The position numbers and the translations under genes were made by a program. From CAYXLW01 sp964466055 (GTDB lineage Bacteria; Patescibacteriota; Gracilibacteria; GCA-2401425): a stretch of 45,557 bases of DNA. The notes below the pieces were generated by a model that had not been told where the DNA came from, ran no database searches, and saw only the letters and a program-made list of their open reading frames with translations. This document shows, piece by piece, positions 24,012 to 33,473 of this stretch. The DNA lies in NCBI GenBank assembly GCA_964466055.1, contig CAYXLW010000012.1, forward strand, positions 1-45,557, read 5' to 3'. How positions within the stretch are numbered: position 1 is the stretch's first letter; each line of letters opens with the position of its first letter.

Positions 24012-26855
24012 ATGAAAAAATTATATATATTTGTTTTCTTTTTTTTATTTACATTATCTGCTTTTTCAGTGGAAGAAGTTCAGTTTATTGAAATTACTTC
24101 TATACAAGGAGCAAAAAATGATGGGTATTCGGTTGGAGATACTTTATCTATTTATGGAGAAGATTTAGGAACAGATACATCTAATATAAAGGTTTTTATA
24201 AATGATAAGAAATATACACCTAATAATGCATATGGAAGACAAATAGAGGTAAAGATAACTAAGGATATGAGATCTGGGCAAATTTATGTTCAAAGAACAA
24301 TAAAGAAAGATTCCTCAGATTCTAGTAGTAAAGATAGGGTATTGGAAAGCAATAGAATGGATATAGATTTTAAAGAATCTACTGTTAACAAAATAGTAGC
24401 AGAAGCGAGTTTTTATCCGGGATCACAAATAGAATTATATGGAAGGAATTTAAATAATGCAGAATTTTGGTGTGATGATGAAGCGCTTAATTATACCAAA
24501 ATTGAAGATACCAAAGCTACAATAGTTCTTCCTAGTATGTTTTTAGATTGTGGTCTAGTAGTAAAAAAGAATGGATTTGAGTTTGATACTAAACAAAATA
24601 TTGAAATTACTCCAATTCCAGAGTTTTATCTAATGACTTTAAAGAGTGATTATATTTATTTAAAAGGAAAAGGATTTGAGCAATATAAAAACTCTCTCAG
24701 TAAAATATCTATTATTTTGGATGAAGATTTGACCTTAAGCACTCCTCAATATGTTTCTGATACTGAAATAAGGTTTAAAAGAAACAAGTCTATTCCATAC
24801 AAAGGAAAAGCATTTTTAAGTGTTAATGGTATTACTCTCCCTGCAGTTGATTTTCTTTTTATGGAAAATATGCCTTATGTCTTTGATGTTACAGAGCCAT
24901 CTGTTTATTCAAAAGATGAATTTATTTTTGATATTACAGTCAGTGAAAGTTTGGCGAGTTCTAGTATTCTTGTCTTTTTTAATGGTTCTGAATTAAATGA
25001 AAGAGAAGATGAAGATGTTTCACTTGAAAATTATAGAACATTGGTAATAAAACGTAGTTCGCTTCCACCTAAAAGTGGTAGAATTTGGGTAGAAAAAGAT
25101 GGATTTAAAGGTAAAATTTATAAATATAACTTTAATTATGACTTCTCTCCATTTATTTCAAAAGTAAACACTTTAAAAAAATTAGATCAAGAAGGAGGTA
25201 AGCTTCAAATAGAGGGGGAAAATTTCTTTCCTTTCGATTCAGTTAAAATATCTTCCAATGCAGGTAAGCTAGAAGCTTATGATTTAGAAAAAAAATCACT
25301 TACTACTATTCTTCCACATGGTATCAAAGACGGAGAGTACTATGTCTCTATTTCTAATAAGTACGGGACTTCAGGTAAAATTTATTTTACAGTACCATCA
25401 AATACATCTAAAACTTTTTATCCATCACCCAAAATATTGGGCGTAAAGTACCCAGAAGGTCCATTTTTTGGTAAAAGAATAAAGATAACAGGAGAATCAA
25501 TTTATAATATTACTTCAATTAATTTTTCAGGGAAACTTTATGAAGTAAAGTGGGTTAATTCTAGTGAGCTGGGAGAAGTAGTTGCGGATATTCCTCAATC
25601 GTCTCAAATTGAAGGAAAAGGTGAAATTACAATAACTTCAAATTATAAAAATGATAGTAATACAATCTATTATGAGTTTTTAGAAATTCCTAAAAAACAA
25701 ATGATAAAAATTATATTCCCATCAAATAAAGAAATTTCGGTTGTTCAAAATAATGATGAATTTCAAGATGTATTTTCTTTTGATGTTTCTAATAATGTTA
25801 GACAAGGATACTTAGACTTAGATTTTTCTTTAGAATGTGAAGAATCTTGCATACAAACTTTTCCATTTTTTGATTATCAACTTATTAATAATAATGGAGA
25901 AAAACAAGAAGATATTTCTATCTTGTATGATGCAACATCAAAAACTCTTTCTATAAAAAATCTTTATATAGATTCTTTGATAACAGAAAAATATACTTTT
26001 CAATCAAAGCTACCTGATTTTCTTTATAAAGATGAAACAAGAATTATTAATCTGAAATCTGCTGTTTTAATAGATGAATATAATGATAAATATGATGTTG
26101 AATTAGAAAAAGATAAGAAAGAAATTTTATTACAAGCTTTAGAAGGTAGTGGTATTTGTAGAGAAATGGATGAAAATGAAAAGTGGTCCGATTGTTATTC
26201 TTTGGATGACGAAGCTGAATATGAAGGTATTGAAGAACAAATTGATGATTTTTACAACATAGATGGAGAAGAAACTTCTAAGAGTGAGAATTTTGTTATT
26301 TCAATTCCTGAGAAAGATGAAGATAAAAGTGTCAATTTTAATGATATTGAAGAAGATGAATGGTTTTTTCCCTTTGTAAAAGATTTATATCAACGTGGTA
26401 TCATTAATGGATTTGCTGAGGGTAACTTTAAGCCTGTTGGAAATTTAAATCGTGCTGAACTTGTAAAAATGGTTTTAGTTGCAAGAGGTGAAGAGTGGGG
26501 AACTTATGCAACTGTTCATTTTGAAGATACTGCTACTCATTGGGCAAAAGATTTATTGGAGTACTCTCTTGAAAAAGGATACATAAAAATGAGTCAAAAC
26601 TTTCAACCTTTAAAAGAAGTTACTCGTGGTGAAACTATGAAGATGCTTTGTAAAATGTTCCCAAGTATTGAGGAAAAGGAAACAGATACGCATTTTACAG
26701 ATTTAAAAGACCATTGGTCTAAAAATTGTGTAATGGCTGCTTATGATTTAGGTATTATTAAAGGTTCATCGGATACTACCTTTAGTCCAGATGATTTAAT
26801 TACTAGGGCTGAATTTTCAAAGATGCTTTCGAAAGTTATTGGGAATGAGGAATGA
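24012..26855 (+). CDS. S-layer-like surface protein with TIG-like repeats and three SLH domains
   Basis: 947 aa. A signal peptide (KKLYIFVFFFLFTLSAFS) is followed by a long beta-rich region of at least four IPT/TIG-like modules, with strands such as VGDTLSIYGEDLG, PGSQIELYGRNL, GGKLQIEGENFF and GKRIKITGESI. An acidic linker rich in D/E follows (about 715-775), then three SLH domains (about 775-945; ERGI-type helices and the pattern F-x-P-x-x-x-x-x-R-A-E, e.g. FKPVGNLNRAEL and FSPDDLITRAEF). SLH domains bind cell-wall polymers non-covalently, so this protein is probably displayed on the cell surface. It has its own extended -10 promoter and no operon partner. It ends in TGA; reading through would add only a few residues. 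Confidence 0.9.
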   Translation: MKKLYIFVFFFLFTLSAFSVEEVQFIEITSIQGAKNDGYSVGDTLSIYGEDLGTDTSNIKVFINDKKYTPNNAYGRQIEVKITKDMRSGQIYVQRTIKKDSSDSSSKDRVLESNRMDIDFKESTVNKIVAEASFYPGSQIELYGRNLNNAEFWCDDEALNYTKIEDTKATIVLPSMFLDCGLVVKKNGFEFDTKQNIEITPIPEFYLMTLKSDYIYLKGKGFEQYKNSLSKISIILDEDLTLSTPQYVSDTEIRFKRNKSIPYKGKAFLSVNGITLPAVDFLFMENMPYVFDVTEPSVYSKDEFIFDITVSESLASSSILVFFNGSELNEREDEDVSLENYRTLVIKRSSLPPKSGRIWVEKDGFKGKIYKYNFNYDFSPFISKVNTLKKLDQEGGKLQIEGENFFPFDSVKISSNAGKLEAYDLEKKSLTTILPHGIKDGEYYVSISNKYGTSGKIYFTVPSNTSKTFYPSPKILGVKYPEGPFFGKRIKITGESIYNITSINFSGKLYEVKWVNSSELGEVVADIPQSSQIEGKGEITITSNYKNDSNTIYYEFLEIPKKQMIKIIFPSNKEISVVQNNDEFQDVFSFDVSNNVRQGYLDLDFSLECEESCIQTFPFFDYQLINNNGEKQEDISILYDATSKTLSIKNLYIDSLITEKYTFQSKLPDFLYKDETRIINLKSAVLIDEYNDKYDVELEKDKKEILLQALEGSGICREMDENEKWSDCYSLDDEAEYEGIEEQIDDFYNIDGEETSKSENFVISIPEKDEDKSVNFNDIEEDEWFFPFVKDLYQRGIINGFAEGNFKPVGNLNRAELVKMVLVARGEEWGTYATVHFEDTATHWAKDLLEYSLEKGYIKMSQNFQPLKEVTRGETMKMLCKMFPSIEEKETDTHFTDLKDHWSKNCVMAAYDLGIIKGSSDTTFSPDDLITRAEFSKMLSKVIGNEE

Positions 26856-27000
26856 TTGGTAAATCAATAAATCTATGAAAAAATTTATTTTTAGCTAATT
26901 TTAATATTTGCCTTAATCCATTTGAGCTAACTCAATATTAAATGGCATAATCATGGATATCGAAAAACATTTATAATATGCGAAGTTTTAAACTTTCTTA

Positions 27001-27378
27001 TTATGCCACGTTAGGTTTATCTAAAACAAAAAATGTTTCTAAAAGAGTATTAAAATCCCCTAGTTTACCGTTTTCATGGGCAATGTTCATTAAATATCTA
27101 ATTTTATTTATTACACTTTTCACATCTCCATCATGAGATCTTTCCCACTTTTTAGTATCATTGAGATTTTTAGTAACACAATTTGCATGATTTATTAGTG
27201 CTATTATCCCATCTTGAGAGAATAAAAGACTATGGATTTCTCTTCTCGTTTCTTCTGGTAGCAATTCAAGTATCTTTTCTCCAATATCAGGTTGTGATAT
27301 TGTCATTGCCATCTCTTCTTCTGTTAGATCATCGCCATTTGGCTTTTTAGGAAATGGTATAATTTCAGATTCCACCAT
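27001..27378 (-). CDS. small hypothetical protein
   Basis: 125 aa, acidic and helical, with no signal peptide or membrane segment. The N-terminus (ESEIIPFPKKPNGDDLTEEEMAM) looks disordered; the remainder (GEKILELLPEETRREIHSLLF, then two more helices) looks like a compact helical domain. No family recognised. It stands alone; a plus-strand terminator-like hairpin lies just upstream of its start. Confidence 0.6.
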   Translation of the reverse strand: MVESEIIPFPKKPNGDDLTEEEMAMTISQPDIGEKILELLPEETRREIHSLLFSQDGIIALINHANCVTKNLNDTKKWERSHDGDVKSVINKIRYLMNIAHENGKLGDFNTLLETFFVLDKPNVA

Positions 27379-27740
27379 ATACTATTAAATTAATGATTAA
27401 AAATGATCACTTCACAACTGTTGTTGTGGGTTTTTGTTTTTATTTTTATTTAAATAAATATTTTTTTAACTTCAGATTTTCTTTTAATAAAGATCAATAA
27501 AAATGCTTTTTTAATTCTATGTAATATGACTATATTTTTCAGAAATTACTTAACCCAAAATAGGAAAGGATTATATCGTTTATAAATGAAATTTCAATAC
27601 TTTTTTTAGTTTTGTCAAATTAAGCAAAAATGTATCTATATATACCCCTATATCTCATAACAAGCAGGGGCTAATACTTAAATTTTTCATTGCTAACATT
27701 TTATTCAAATGAGAAAATTGAAATATCTATTAACAAAAAA
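27379..27740. other. AT-rich gene-free spacer upstream of ribD
   Basis: About 360 bp. It contains a terminator-like hairpin at 27413-27441 and a loose hairpin (ACCCCT...AGGGGC) around 27646-27671. I see no FMN-riboswitch core and no coding frame worth calling. Confidence 0.6.
27413..27441 (+). terminator. terminator-like hairpin of unknown transcript
   Basis: CACAAC-TGTT-GTTGTG followed by GGTTTTTGTTTTT on the plus strand. The only plus-strand gene upstream ends at 26855, and a minus-strand gene lies between, so the transcript it would stop is unclear. Confidence 0.45.
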
Positions 27741-28850
27741 ATGAATCACGAATATTTTATGAAATTTGCATTAGAAGAAGCACAAAAAGGAGAGGGGATT
27801 GTTTCTCCTAATCCTCTAGTTGGGGCTGTTCTTGTTAAATATGGGAATATTATTGGTAAAGGTTTTCATGGAGAGATGGGTGAATTGCATGCGGAAAGAG
27901 TGGTTTTTGAGAAGCTAAAAAATAAAATAAACTTATCAAAATCTGATATTCCTGACCTTGATCAGGAATCCAAAATATACGAAAAACTAGATTCCCGTAT
28001 TCACGGAAATAGCAATTCGGTACGACAGGAGGGGTTGATTCTTTATGTTACCCTTGAACCTTGTTGTCACTATGGGAAAACTCCTCCTTGCACAGAAGCT
28101 ATTATTCAAGCAGGGATAAAAAAAGTTATTATTGCTCAAATAGATCCAAATCCTTTAGTTTATGGGAAGGGGATTGAGATATTAAAACAAGCAGGAATAG
28201 AAGTTATTGTTGGTGTTTTGGAAGAAGAGGCTAAATATCAAATACGATTTTTTAATCATTGGATTACAAAAAATGAACCGTATTTTTTCGCTAAATTAGC
28301 AATATCCGCAGATGGATTTTATGCAAAAGAAGGAGAGAATATTTTAATTTCATCTAAATCTACAAAAAGAAAAACAAAAGAAATGAGATCTCAATTTGAT
28401 GCTATTTTAGTTGGTAAGAAAACACTGCTTATTGATAATCCTAAATTATCTTGTGATAAAAGGAAGAATCTAAAGCGTATTATATTTTGTCAAAAAGCTG
28501 ATTTCTCAATAAAAAATTTAGAAGCATTTAGAGATGATAATGTAATTATTGCTTGCAAAGAAAAAACTGAAGAATGTGATTTTTTAGGACAAATGATTTT
28601 TTATAAAGATCTAAAAGATTTTAAAAAACAATTATTTAATTTTGGCATTCAGTCTGTTCTTGTTGAGGGAGGAGGGGAGCTTATGAAATTATTTTTAGAT
28701 GAAAATATAGTTCAAGAAGTTATGATTGTTGAATCTAAGAATAAAAAACTAGAAACAGGGAAAAAGTTTCCTGTTATTAATACTGAGTTTGAATTTTTCA
28801 AAAAAGAAGATATAGGAGATGATGTGTTGAAGTATTTTTTGAAAAATTAG
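27741..28850 (+). CDS. ribD: bifunctional riboflavin biosynthesis protein RibD (with internal repeat insertion)
   Basis: Deaminase plus reductase of riboflavin synthesis, about 369 aa from ATG 27741 (an in-frame TTG at 27690 is less likely because the conserved family N-terminus, FMKFALEEAQKGEG, starts here). The deaminase has the zinc ligands H50 (in HAE), C108 and C117 (LEPCCHYGKTPPC) and catalytic E52. The reductase domain (from about 175) has KLAISADGF, DAILVGKKTLLIDNPKLS and VEGGGELM. The spacing between H50 and C108 is 58 residues against about 25 in E. coli RibD. The extra ~33 residues (about 66-98) are encoded by two palindromic repeat units. No other rib gene is in the window. Confidence 0.93.
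   Translation: MNHEYFMKFALEEAQKGEGIVSPNPLVGAVLVKYGNIIGKGFHGEMGELHAERVVFEKLKNKINLSKSDIPDLDQESKIYEKLDSRIHGNSNSVRQEGLILYVTLEPCCHYGKTPPCTEAIIQAGIKKVIIAQIDPNPLVYGKGIEILKQAGIEVIVGVLEEEAKYQIRFFNHWITKNEPYFFAKLAISADGFYAKEGENILISSKSTKRKTKEMRSQFDAILVGKKTLLIDNPKLSCDKRKNLKRIIFCQKADFSIKNLEAFRDDNVIIACKEKTEECDFLGQMIFYKDLKDFKKQLFNFGIQSVLVEGGGELMKLFLDENIVQEVMIVESKNKKLETGKKFPVINTEFEFFKKEDIGDDVLKYFLKN
27945..28030. repeat. palindromic repeats inserted in frame inside ribD
   Basis: Two hairpin units in tandem. Unit A is ATTCCTGA/TCAGGAAT (27948-27955/27962-27969), loop CCTTGA. Unit B is ATTCCCGT/ACGGAAAT (27991-27998/28003-28010, one mismatch), loop ATTC, preceded by CTAG and followed by AGCAATT. Unit B matches the intergenic copy at 19595 along its whole length. 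The frame is preserved. Confidence 0.85.
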
Positions 28851-28862
28851 AAAAATACGTCC

Positions 28863-30617
28863 CTATTTTTCAGTTTTTTCATTAGGAATATAAGTAGGAA
28901 TTATTAGCGTTTGTGTTGCTTTACCATTTTCGTTACTTAGTACAAGAATAGCTACTTCCTCTTTTAATTCATTATTTATAATTCTTAGTCCATTACCTTT
29001 AGTTCTTGTTCTTGTTTTCATTTTATCTAAATCTATTTTTCCAATTTTTCCTTCATCAAAGTTGTTTTCATAATTACAAAATTTAATACAAACATAATTT
29101 TTAGCTTTTTTTAAATTATAACCTAATTGAAATAATGAGTTTTTAATAATTTCATCCACTTCTTCTTTTGTTTTTATTTTGATATTAACTTCATTTATAG
29201 ATTTTTTCTCATTACTTGGTTTTTTATCATGTTTGTCAGCATTTGTTTTTATTTGGGCTATTATAGATAAAAGTGCTCTATGTGAAATTTGTAAATTTTG
29301 AAAGGGAATTTGCCCTATTTTATCTTTATCTATTGTAATCTTTTGTGATTTAGATTCTAAAGATTCAAATAACTCATCATTTATAGGAGTAACTTTTTCA
29401 AAATATTTATAATAATAAGAAATTAATTCATTTATATTAAAAAATTCATCATAAAGATCATTTGCTTTTTCTTGGAATGGTTTTATAAAACTTTTAAATT
29501 TTTCAAGGTTTTCCTCTTTAATTTGATAAACACTATGAAGAATGCTTTGAATATCTTCATATATTTGTAATGAATTTTTAACAATATGATATGGATCTCT
29601 ATCTCGGAATTTACCTTTTAACCAATTCTTCATATCATCAAGATCATCAAATTTTGATACTCTATTTTCTCCTATTTCTTCTGGTCCTAAAAATAAAGGA
29701 ATATTTATCCCAAGGTTAATTTTTTCTATAAATTCAAAGAAGCTGGATATATTTATAAGATCGTTTTCTTCTTTGTGACTTAATTTTTTAGGTGTATCTT
29801 CAGTTTTTTTAGCTTGTTCAATAAATTTTAATATATCCTTTTTCAAACATTCGGGCAATGTTTTTAAATTTTCTTCATCTTTGAATTGCTCTTTAAATTT
29901 ATCCCAAAAATCATATACAGAAAATTTTAATTGCTCAGTTATATGACTGGCTTTTATGGCTAAAATATTTTTTTCTTTAAGTGTATCAGGATTTTCTTTA
30001 AAAAATTTGTTATTTTGAAAAGTTGATTCAAATGCTTTTTTTATATTTTGGCTTATTGAAATTACAGTATTAATATGATTATTTCTTTTTATTATTGATA
30101 ATAATAAAGCTAAAGGAAGTACTTTATCTGTATCAGGATTATATGTTTTTTGGAATAAGTTAACAGGAAGACTGTTATTAGGATATCTTAAATCAAATTG
30201 ATATAAATCTGCAATAGTAGGTATTGCAATTCTTCCTGCGTGCTTTCCAGTAAAAATTGTTGTAGGAATCAACATTCCTTCATTTCCCATTCCTTGTTCT
30301 ATAAAATCTACGCCAACTTCTTTATATCCTTTTCCTAAGTCATAATCTAATATTAATGGAGGTAATAAAATTCCTTTTAAATTTCGGAAGTAATTTAAAG
30401 TATCATATAATTCGGTGAAATGGGTAATATTTTGCATTTCTTCCAGTATTGGTAATTCATGGCCCCATAATTCAAGTGCTTTTCTGAATGAAGATTGAAC
30501 TAATTTCATATCAGCATCATCTAAGCATACTAAGTGTGTTTCTCTTAGTCTATCTCTTTCTTTATCCCAATCACGATATGTTTTTAAATAATCTACTAGA
30601 TTTATTGTTTTTCCCAT
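28863..30617 (-). CDS. probable receiver domain plus GHKL-like ATPase protein
   Basis: 584 aa, no membrane segment. Residues ~27-160 fit a response-regulator receiver: acidic pair D33-D34 (LVCLDDAD), phospho-acceptor D91 in PLILDYDLGKG, T123 in PTTIFTGK and K157 in LFQKTYN. The spacings are longer than usual, with extra residues between the acidic pair and D91. Residues ~200-430 are helical. The last ~145 residues resemble a GHKL ATPase: an N-box-like IIAQIKTNADKH, a degenerate G1 region (FCNYENNF) and a G2-like TKGNGLRIINNEL. No phospho-accepting His block is obvious. A receiver placed ahead of a histidine-kinase-type ATPase suggests a signalling protein. It is encoded 27 nt after the FecR-like gene, so very likely acts with it. 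Confidence 0.65.
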   Translation of the reverse strand: MGKTINLVDYLKTYRDWDKERDRLRETHLVCLDDADMKLVQSSFRKALELWGHELPILEEMQNITHFTELYDTLNYFRNLKGILLPPLILDYDLGKGYKEVGVDFIEQGMGNEGMLIPTTIFTGKHAGRIAIPTIADLYQFDLRYPNNSLPVNLFQKTYNPDTDKVLPLALLLSIIKRNNHINTVISISQNIKKAFESTFQNNKFFKENPDTLKEKNILAIKASHITEQLKFSVYDFWDKFKEQFKDEENLKTLPECLKKDILKFIEQAKKTEDTPKKLSHKEENDLINISSFFEFIEKINLGINIPLFLGPEEIGENRVSKFDDLDDMKNWLKGKFRDRDPYHIVKNSLQIYEDIQSILHSVYQIKEENLEKFKSFIKPFQEKANDLYDEFFNINELISYYYKYFEKVTPINDELFESLESKSQKITIDKDKIGQIPFQNLQISHRALLSIIAQIKTNADKHDKKPSNEKKSINEVNIKIKTKEEVDEIIKNSLFQLGYNLKKAKNYVCIKFCNYENNFDEGKIGKIDLDKMKTRTRTKGNGLRIINNELKEEVAILVLSNENGKATQTLIIPTYIPNEKTEK

Positions 30618-30644
30618 AATTTTATTTTTATTTTTTAAAGAATT

Positions 30645-33401
30645 TTACAACCAATCCCCATCATTCAAAATCTCTTCCATATTCTCAAAAGTATCTTGAA
30701 TAATATCCTCTGCCTCATCTGATCCATTAATAGAATCTTTTGATTTAACAGGTTTATTAACAATGGGAGGATATTTTATTTCGTTTATTTTTTCTTTCAA
30801 AGAACTAATCTCAACATCTTTTAAGGTGTATTCTTTATCATTTATATTATTAATATCAATGATGATTAGTTTTTGATTTTTAGTATTTAGTTCTCCACTT
30901 ACTTCATAAAAATCAGCATCTTTTCCTTTAGATTGAAATGTGATTGATAGGTCTTTGAAACTAACAATACCATTTTCCTGATTTGTAATTTTAAAATCTT
31001 GCACGTCTGCTTTTCTTTCAGATAAAGAAGAGAATTGATTTTTTGCATTTATCTTTATGTTATTTCTTTCAGTTTCATCTAAGAAAGTAGTTATTATAGT
31101 ACCATACACCTTTTCGAGTTTAGATATACGAATTTTTCTTTCAGGGAAATCTTGTAACTTTAAAGATAAAACATCCCAAGTATCAATGTCTAATCTAATA
31201 TCAAATTTAATTTTTCTTTCATAAGTTTTAGTTTCTAATTTTTCTTCATAGTTTATTAATGCGTTTTTTATTTCCATTGTTTTTCCGTAAACATACATAT
31301 AGTTACCTCGTGAAAGGATATTATGTTTTTCTAGTTTCTCTTTTATTAATTGTCTTTTTATCCCAGATTCAATGCTTTGGTCATTAATTAAATCAGCTTT
31401 AACTTCTGTAGCCCAATCTTGAATTGGAATTACTCTCTTTTTCTCTTCTTTTATTTGTTTATTACTTAATAGTCTATTGTGTTCTGATTTAAAAAGATTT
31501 AAGGGGATGTTTGTTTGTATTGGGGGGATATAATCTTCATTTTCCCAAACAATAAGAAAAATTACATTTTTTTCGGGGTTGAAAACAAAGCTAAATTTTT
31601 CTTTTTTAACAGAGTCAAGTGTAGCGTTTTGAACATAAATTAGTTTTCCTTCAGAAAAAACAAGTGATATGTCTTTTTCGTCAACTAAAATTGAATATCT
31701 TTCCAAAAGTTTTACAGTTTCAGAAAAATCTGAATAAGGTAATTCTTCTTTTGATTCTTCATTATTTATATTTTCCTTAGTTATATTTTCCTTAAAAATA
31801 TTTTCAGCCTCAAATTCTTTTTCTTTATTGTCTTTATATTGATAATAAATGTTTTCATTAAACTTAGCTGAATGTAAAAAATCCTCATAGAAATCAATAA
31901 GAGTGAGTATATTTTTTTCTAATTCACTTTTATTTTTACGATATTCTTCTAAAATTTTATTTTTATCTTCAAAATTTATTGTGTTTATTAGCATATTTTT
32001 ATGAATATTTTGAGCAAATTCTCCATTGTTATTTTCTATTAGCAGGGCAATGATATTAAGATTTTTTTCAAAAGTGGAAAGTATTATATCTAATTTTTCA
32101 GTTTTAGTTTCAACTTCATCATAAAGATAAAGTTCAATTGTATATTTAATTTTAAAAATATCTGAAGTAACAAATCCAGGGTATGCTTCAATAAAAGATG
32201 TTAGAAGATTGTAGTCCTCTTCTAGTTTAGTAATATCCTTATTATGTTGCCTTACTTTATTATGAATAATTTCAACAATTTTTGATTCACTTTTAAAATC
32301 TTTTTTTTGCCATATCCCATATAAATATTTTAATTCTTCAGAAATAGGCAAATCTTTTTGATAAGCTAGATTTAGGATGTTAGTTGAATTATTTTCTTCA
32401 AAAAGTTCATACAATTCATTTTCTAAAGTATATCTAGTTATAGGATCAATTATTGTTGGTATAAGATTTTTTAATTTTAAAAGAGATGGATTATCTCGCC
32501 ATTTTTTTAAATCTGAAATATTTTTTTTAATTAATGATGGAGATTCTGATTTGATAGCACTTAAAAGTGTTTTAATAGTTTCTAAAAATTGTTTTTCATC
32601 TAGTTTTTCTTTTCCTTTAGGACTAAAGCTTGTAATTTCTCTTAAAAAGAATGTTTCGTTAAGATCTTCAAATAATTTATCAGTTTTAGGAAGAAATGAT
32701 TCACGGCTAAAAGTTTCTCTAAAAGATTCAAAGTTAAGTTCTTTATTTAGCTTAGATAGACGGATATTGTCCCAGTTTGTTTTATCAATTTCTTTGCTAA
32801 TAATAATAGTTTTTTGTATAGGAATTGGATAACTGATAATAAAATTATCTTCTTTACCATAGATATCAACGGTATTACTACCATAAAGATTGCTTATTTT
32901 AGAATATTCTTCAGTTTGTTTAATTTTTACTCCACCTTGTCTTATATTAATATTATTTTTCAAAGAACTAATTTCAAAATCAGTTGAAGTTTGTATTTCA
33001 AAATCACCAGATACAATTTTTATTGATGGTGTATTCCCTAGTTTTAAAAAAATCACTTCAGAGTTTGGAAATATTTTTACTGAACTTAAATCATTTAATA
33101 CAACGATAAGGTCATTATCTTTGGTTTTTATGATATCATTTGTACTCAATGAAACATCGTTTGTATTGTAATATACTATGTTTTCTTCATCTCCCACTTC
33201 TTTATTTGCAGTAGCATGTTGTGTGATTTTTTGTTTGTTTATAAAGAAAATACTATTGTTTGGTGTAAGAATTCTTGTGTTTATATAATGGTTGCCTATA
33301 TTATTATTTTGTGCATAACCAAATGAAATAGTAATTAAAATAATGACAAAACTTATTGTTGCATATTTAATCCATCTTTTGTAAAGAACCTCGTTTTGCA
33401 T
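30645..33401 (-). CDS. FecR-like membrane-anchored protein
   Basis: 918 aa. One N-terminal membrane segment (about 13-30, TISFVIILITISFGYA) is followed by a region of FecR type (about 85-185): SLSTNDIIKTKDNDLIVVLNDLSSVKIFPNSEVIFL, then strands with the spacing of that beta-helical domain. FecR domains sit outside the membrane and sense or scaffold surface signals. A long Lys/Glu-rich helical region (about 200-640) and a second beta-rich region (about 700-880) follow. The last residues are acidic (DEAEDIIQD). Topology and function are inferred. It has its own extended -10 promoter and is followed after 27 nt by the receiver/ATPase gene. Confidence 0.7.
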   Translation of the reverse strand: MQNEVLYKRWIKYATISFVIILITISFGYAQNNNIGNHYINTRILTPNNSIFFINKQKITQHATANKEVGDEENIVYYNTNDVSLSTNDIIKTKDNDLIVVLNDLSSVKIFPNSEVIFLKLGNTPSIKIVSGDFEIQTSTDFEISSLKNNINIRQGGVKIKQTEEYSKISNLYGSNTVDIYGKEDNFIISYPIPIQKTIIISKEIDKTNWDNIRLSKLNKELNFESFRETFSRESFLPKTDKLFEDLNETFFLREITSFSPKGKEKLDEKQFLETIKTLLSAIKSESPSLIKKNISDLKKWRDNPSLLKLKNLIPTIIDPITRYTLENELYELFEENNSTNILNLAYQKDLPISEELKYLYGIWQKKDFKSESKIVEIIHNKVRQHNKDITKLEEDYNLLTSFIEAYPGFVTSDIFKIKYTIELYLYDEVETKTEKLDIILSTFEKNLNIIALLIENNNGEFAQNIHKNMLINTINFEDKNKILEEYRKNKSELEKNILTLIDFYEDFLHSAKFNENIYYQYKDNKEKEFEAENIFKENITKENINNEESKEELPYSDFSETVKLLERYSILVDEKDISLVFSEGKLIYVQNATLDSVKKEKFSFVFNPEKNVIFLIVWENEDYIPPIQTNIPLNLFKSEHNRLLSNKQIKEEKKRVIPIQDWATEVKADLINDQSIESGIKRQLIKEKLEKHNILSRGNYMYVYGKTMEIKNALINYEEKLETKTYERKIKFDIRLDIDTWDVLSLKLQDFPERKIRISKLEKVYGTIITTFLDETERNNIKINAKNQFSSLSERKADVQDFKITNQENGIVSFKDLSITFQSKGKDADFYEVSGELNTKNQKLIIIDINNINDKEYTLKDVEISSLKEKINEIKYPPIVNKPVKSKDSINGSDEAEDIIQDTFENMEEILNDGDWL

Positions 33402-33427
33402 GTTGTTTTTTATTGGAAATTCCGTAC

Positions 33428-33436
33428 ATTATACCA
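33428..33436 (-). promoter_or_regulatory. extended -10 promoter of the FecR-like gene
   Basis: TGGTATAAT on the minus strand, about 27 nt before the ATG at 33401. Confidence 0.6.
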
Positions 33437-33473
33437 AAATTTTTGCAAATATTCAAACTTTAATTATTAATCT

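Noticed and set aside
26840..26870. UGA read as glycine (code 25)
   Set aside because: Conserved genes contain no internal TGA, and TGA is used as a plausible stop for about four genes. Code 25 genomes would show many in-frame TGA codons.
27640..27740. FMN riboswitch before ribD
   Set aside because: There is a CAGGGG segment but none of the conserved FMN-aptamer core (no GGGGCAGGGTGAAA-type block or its partner strands).
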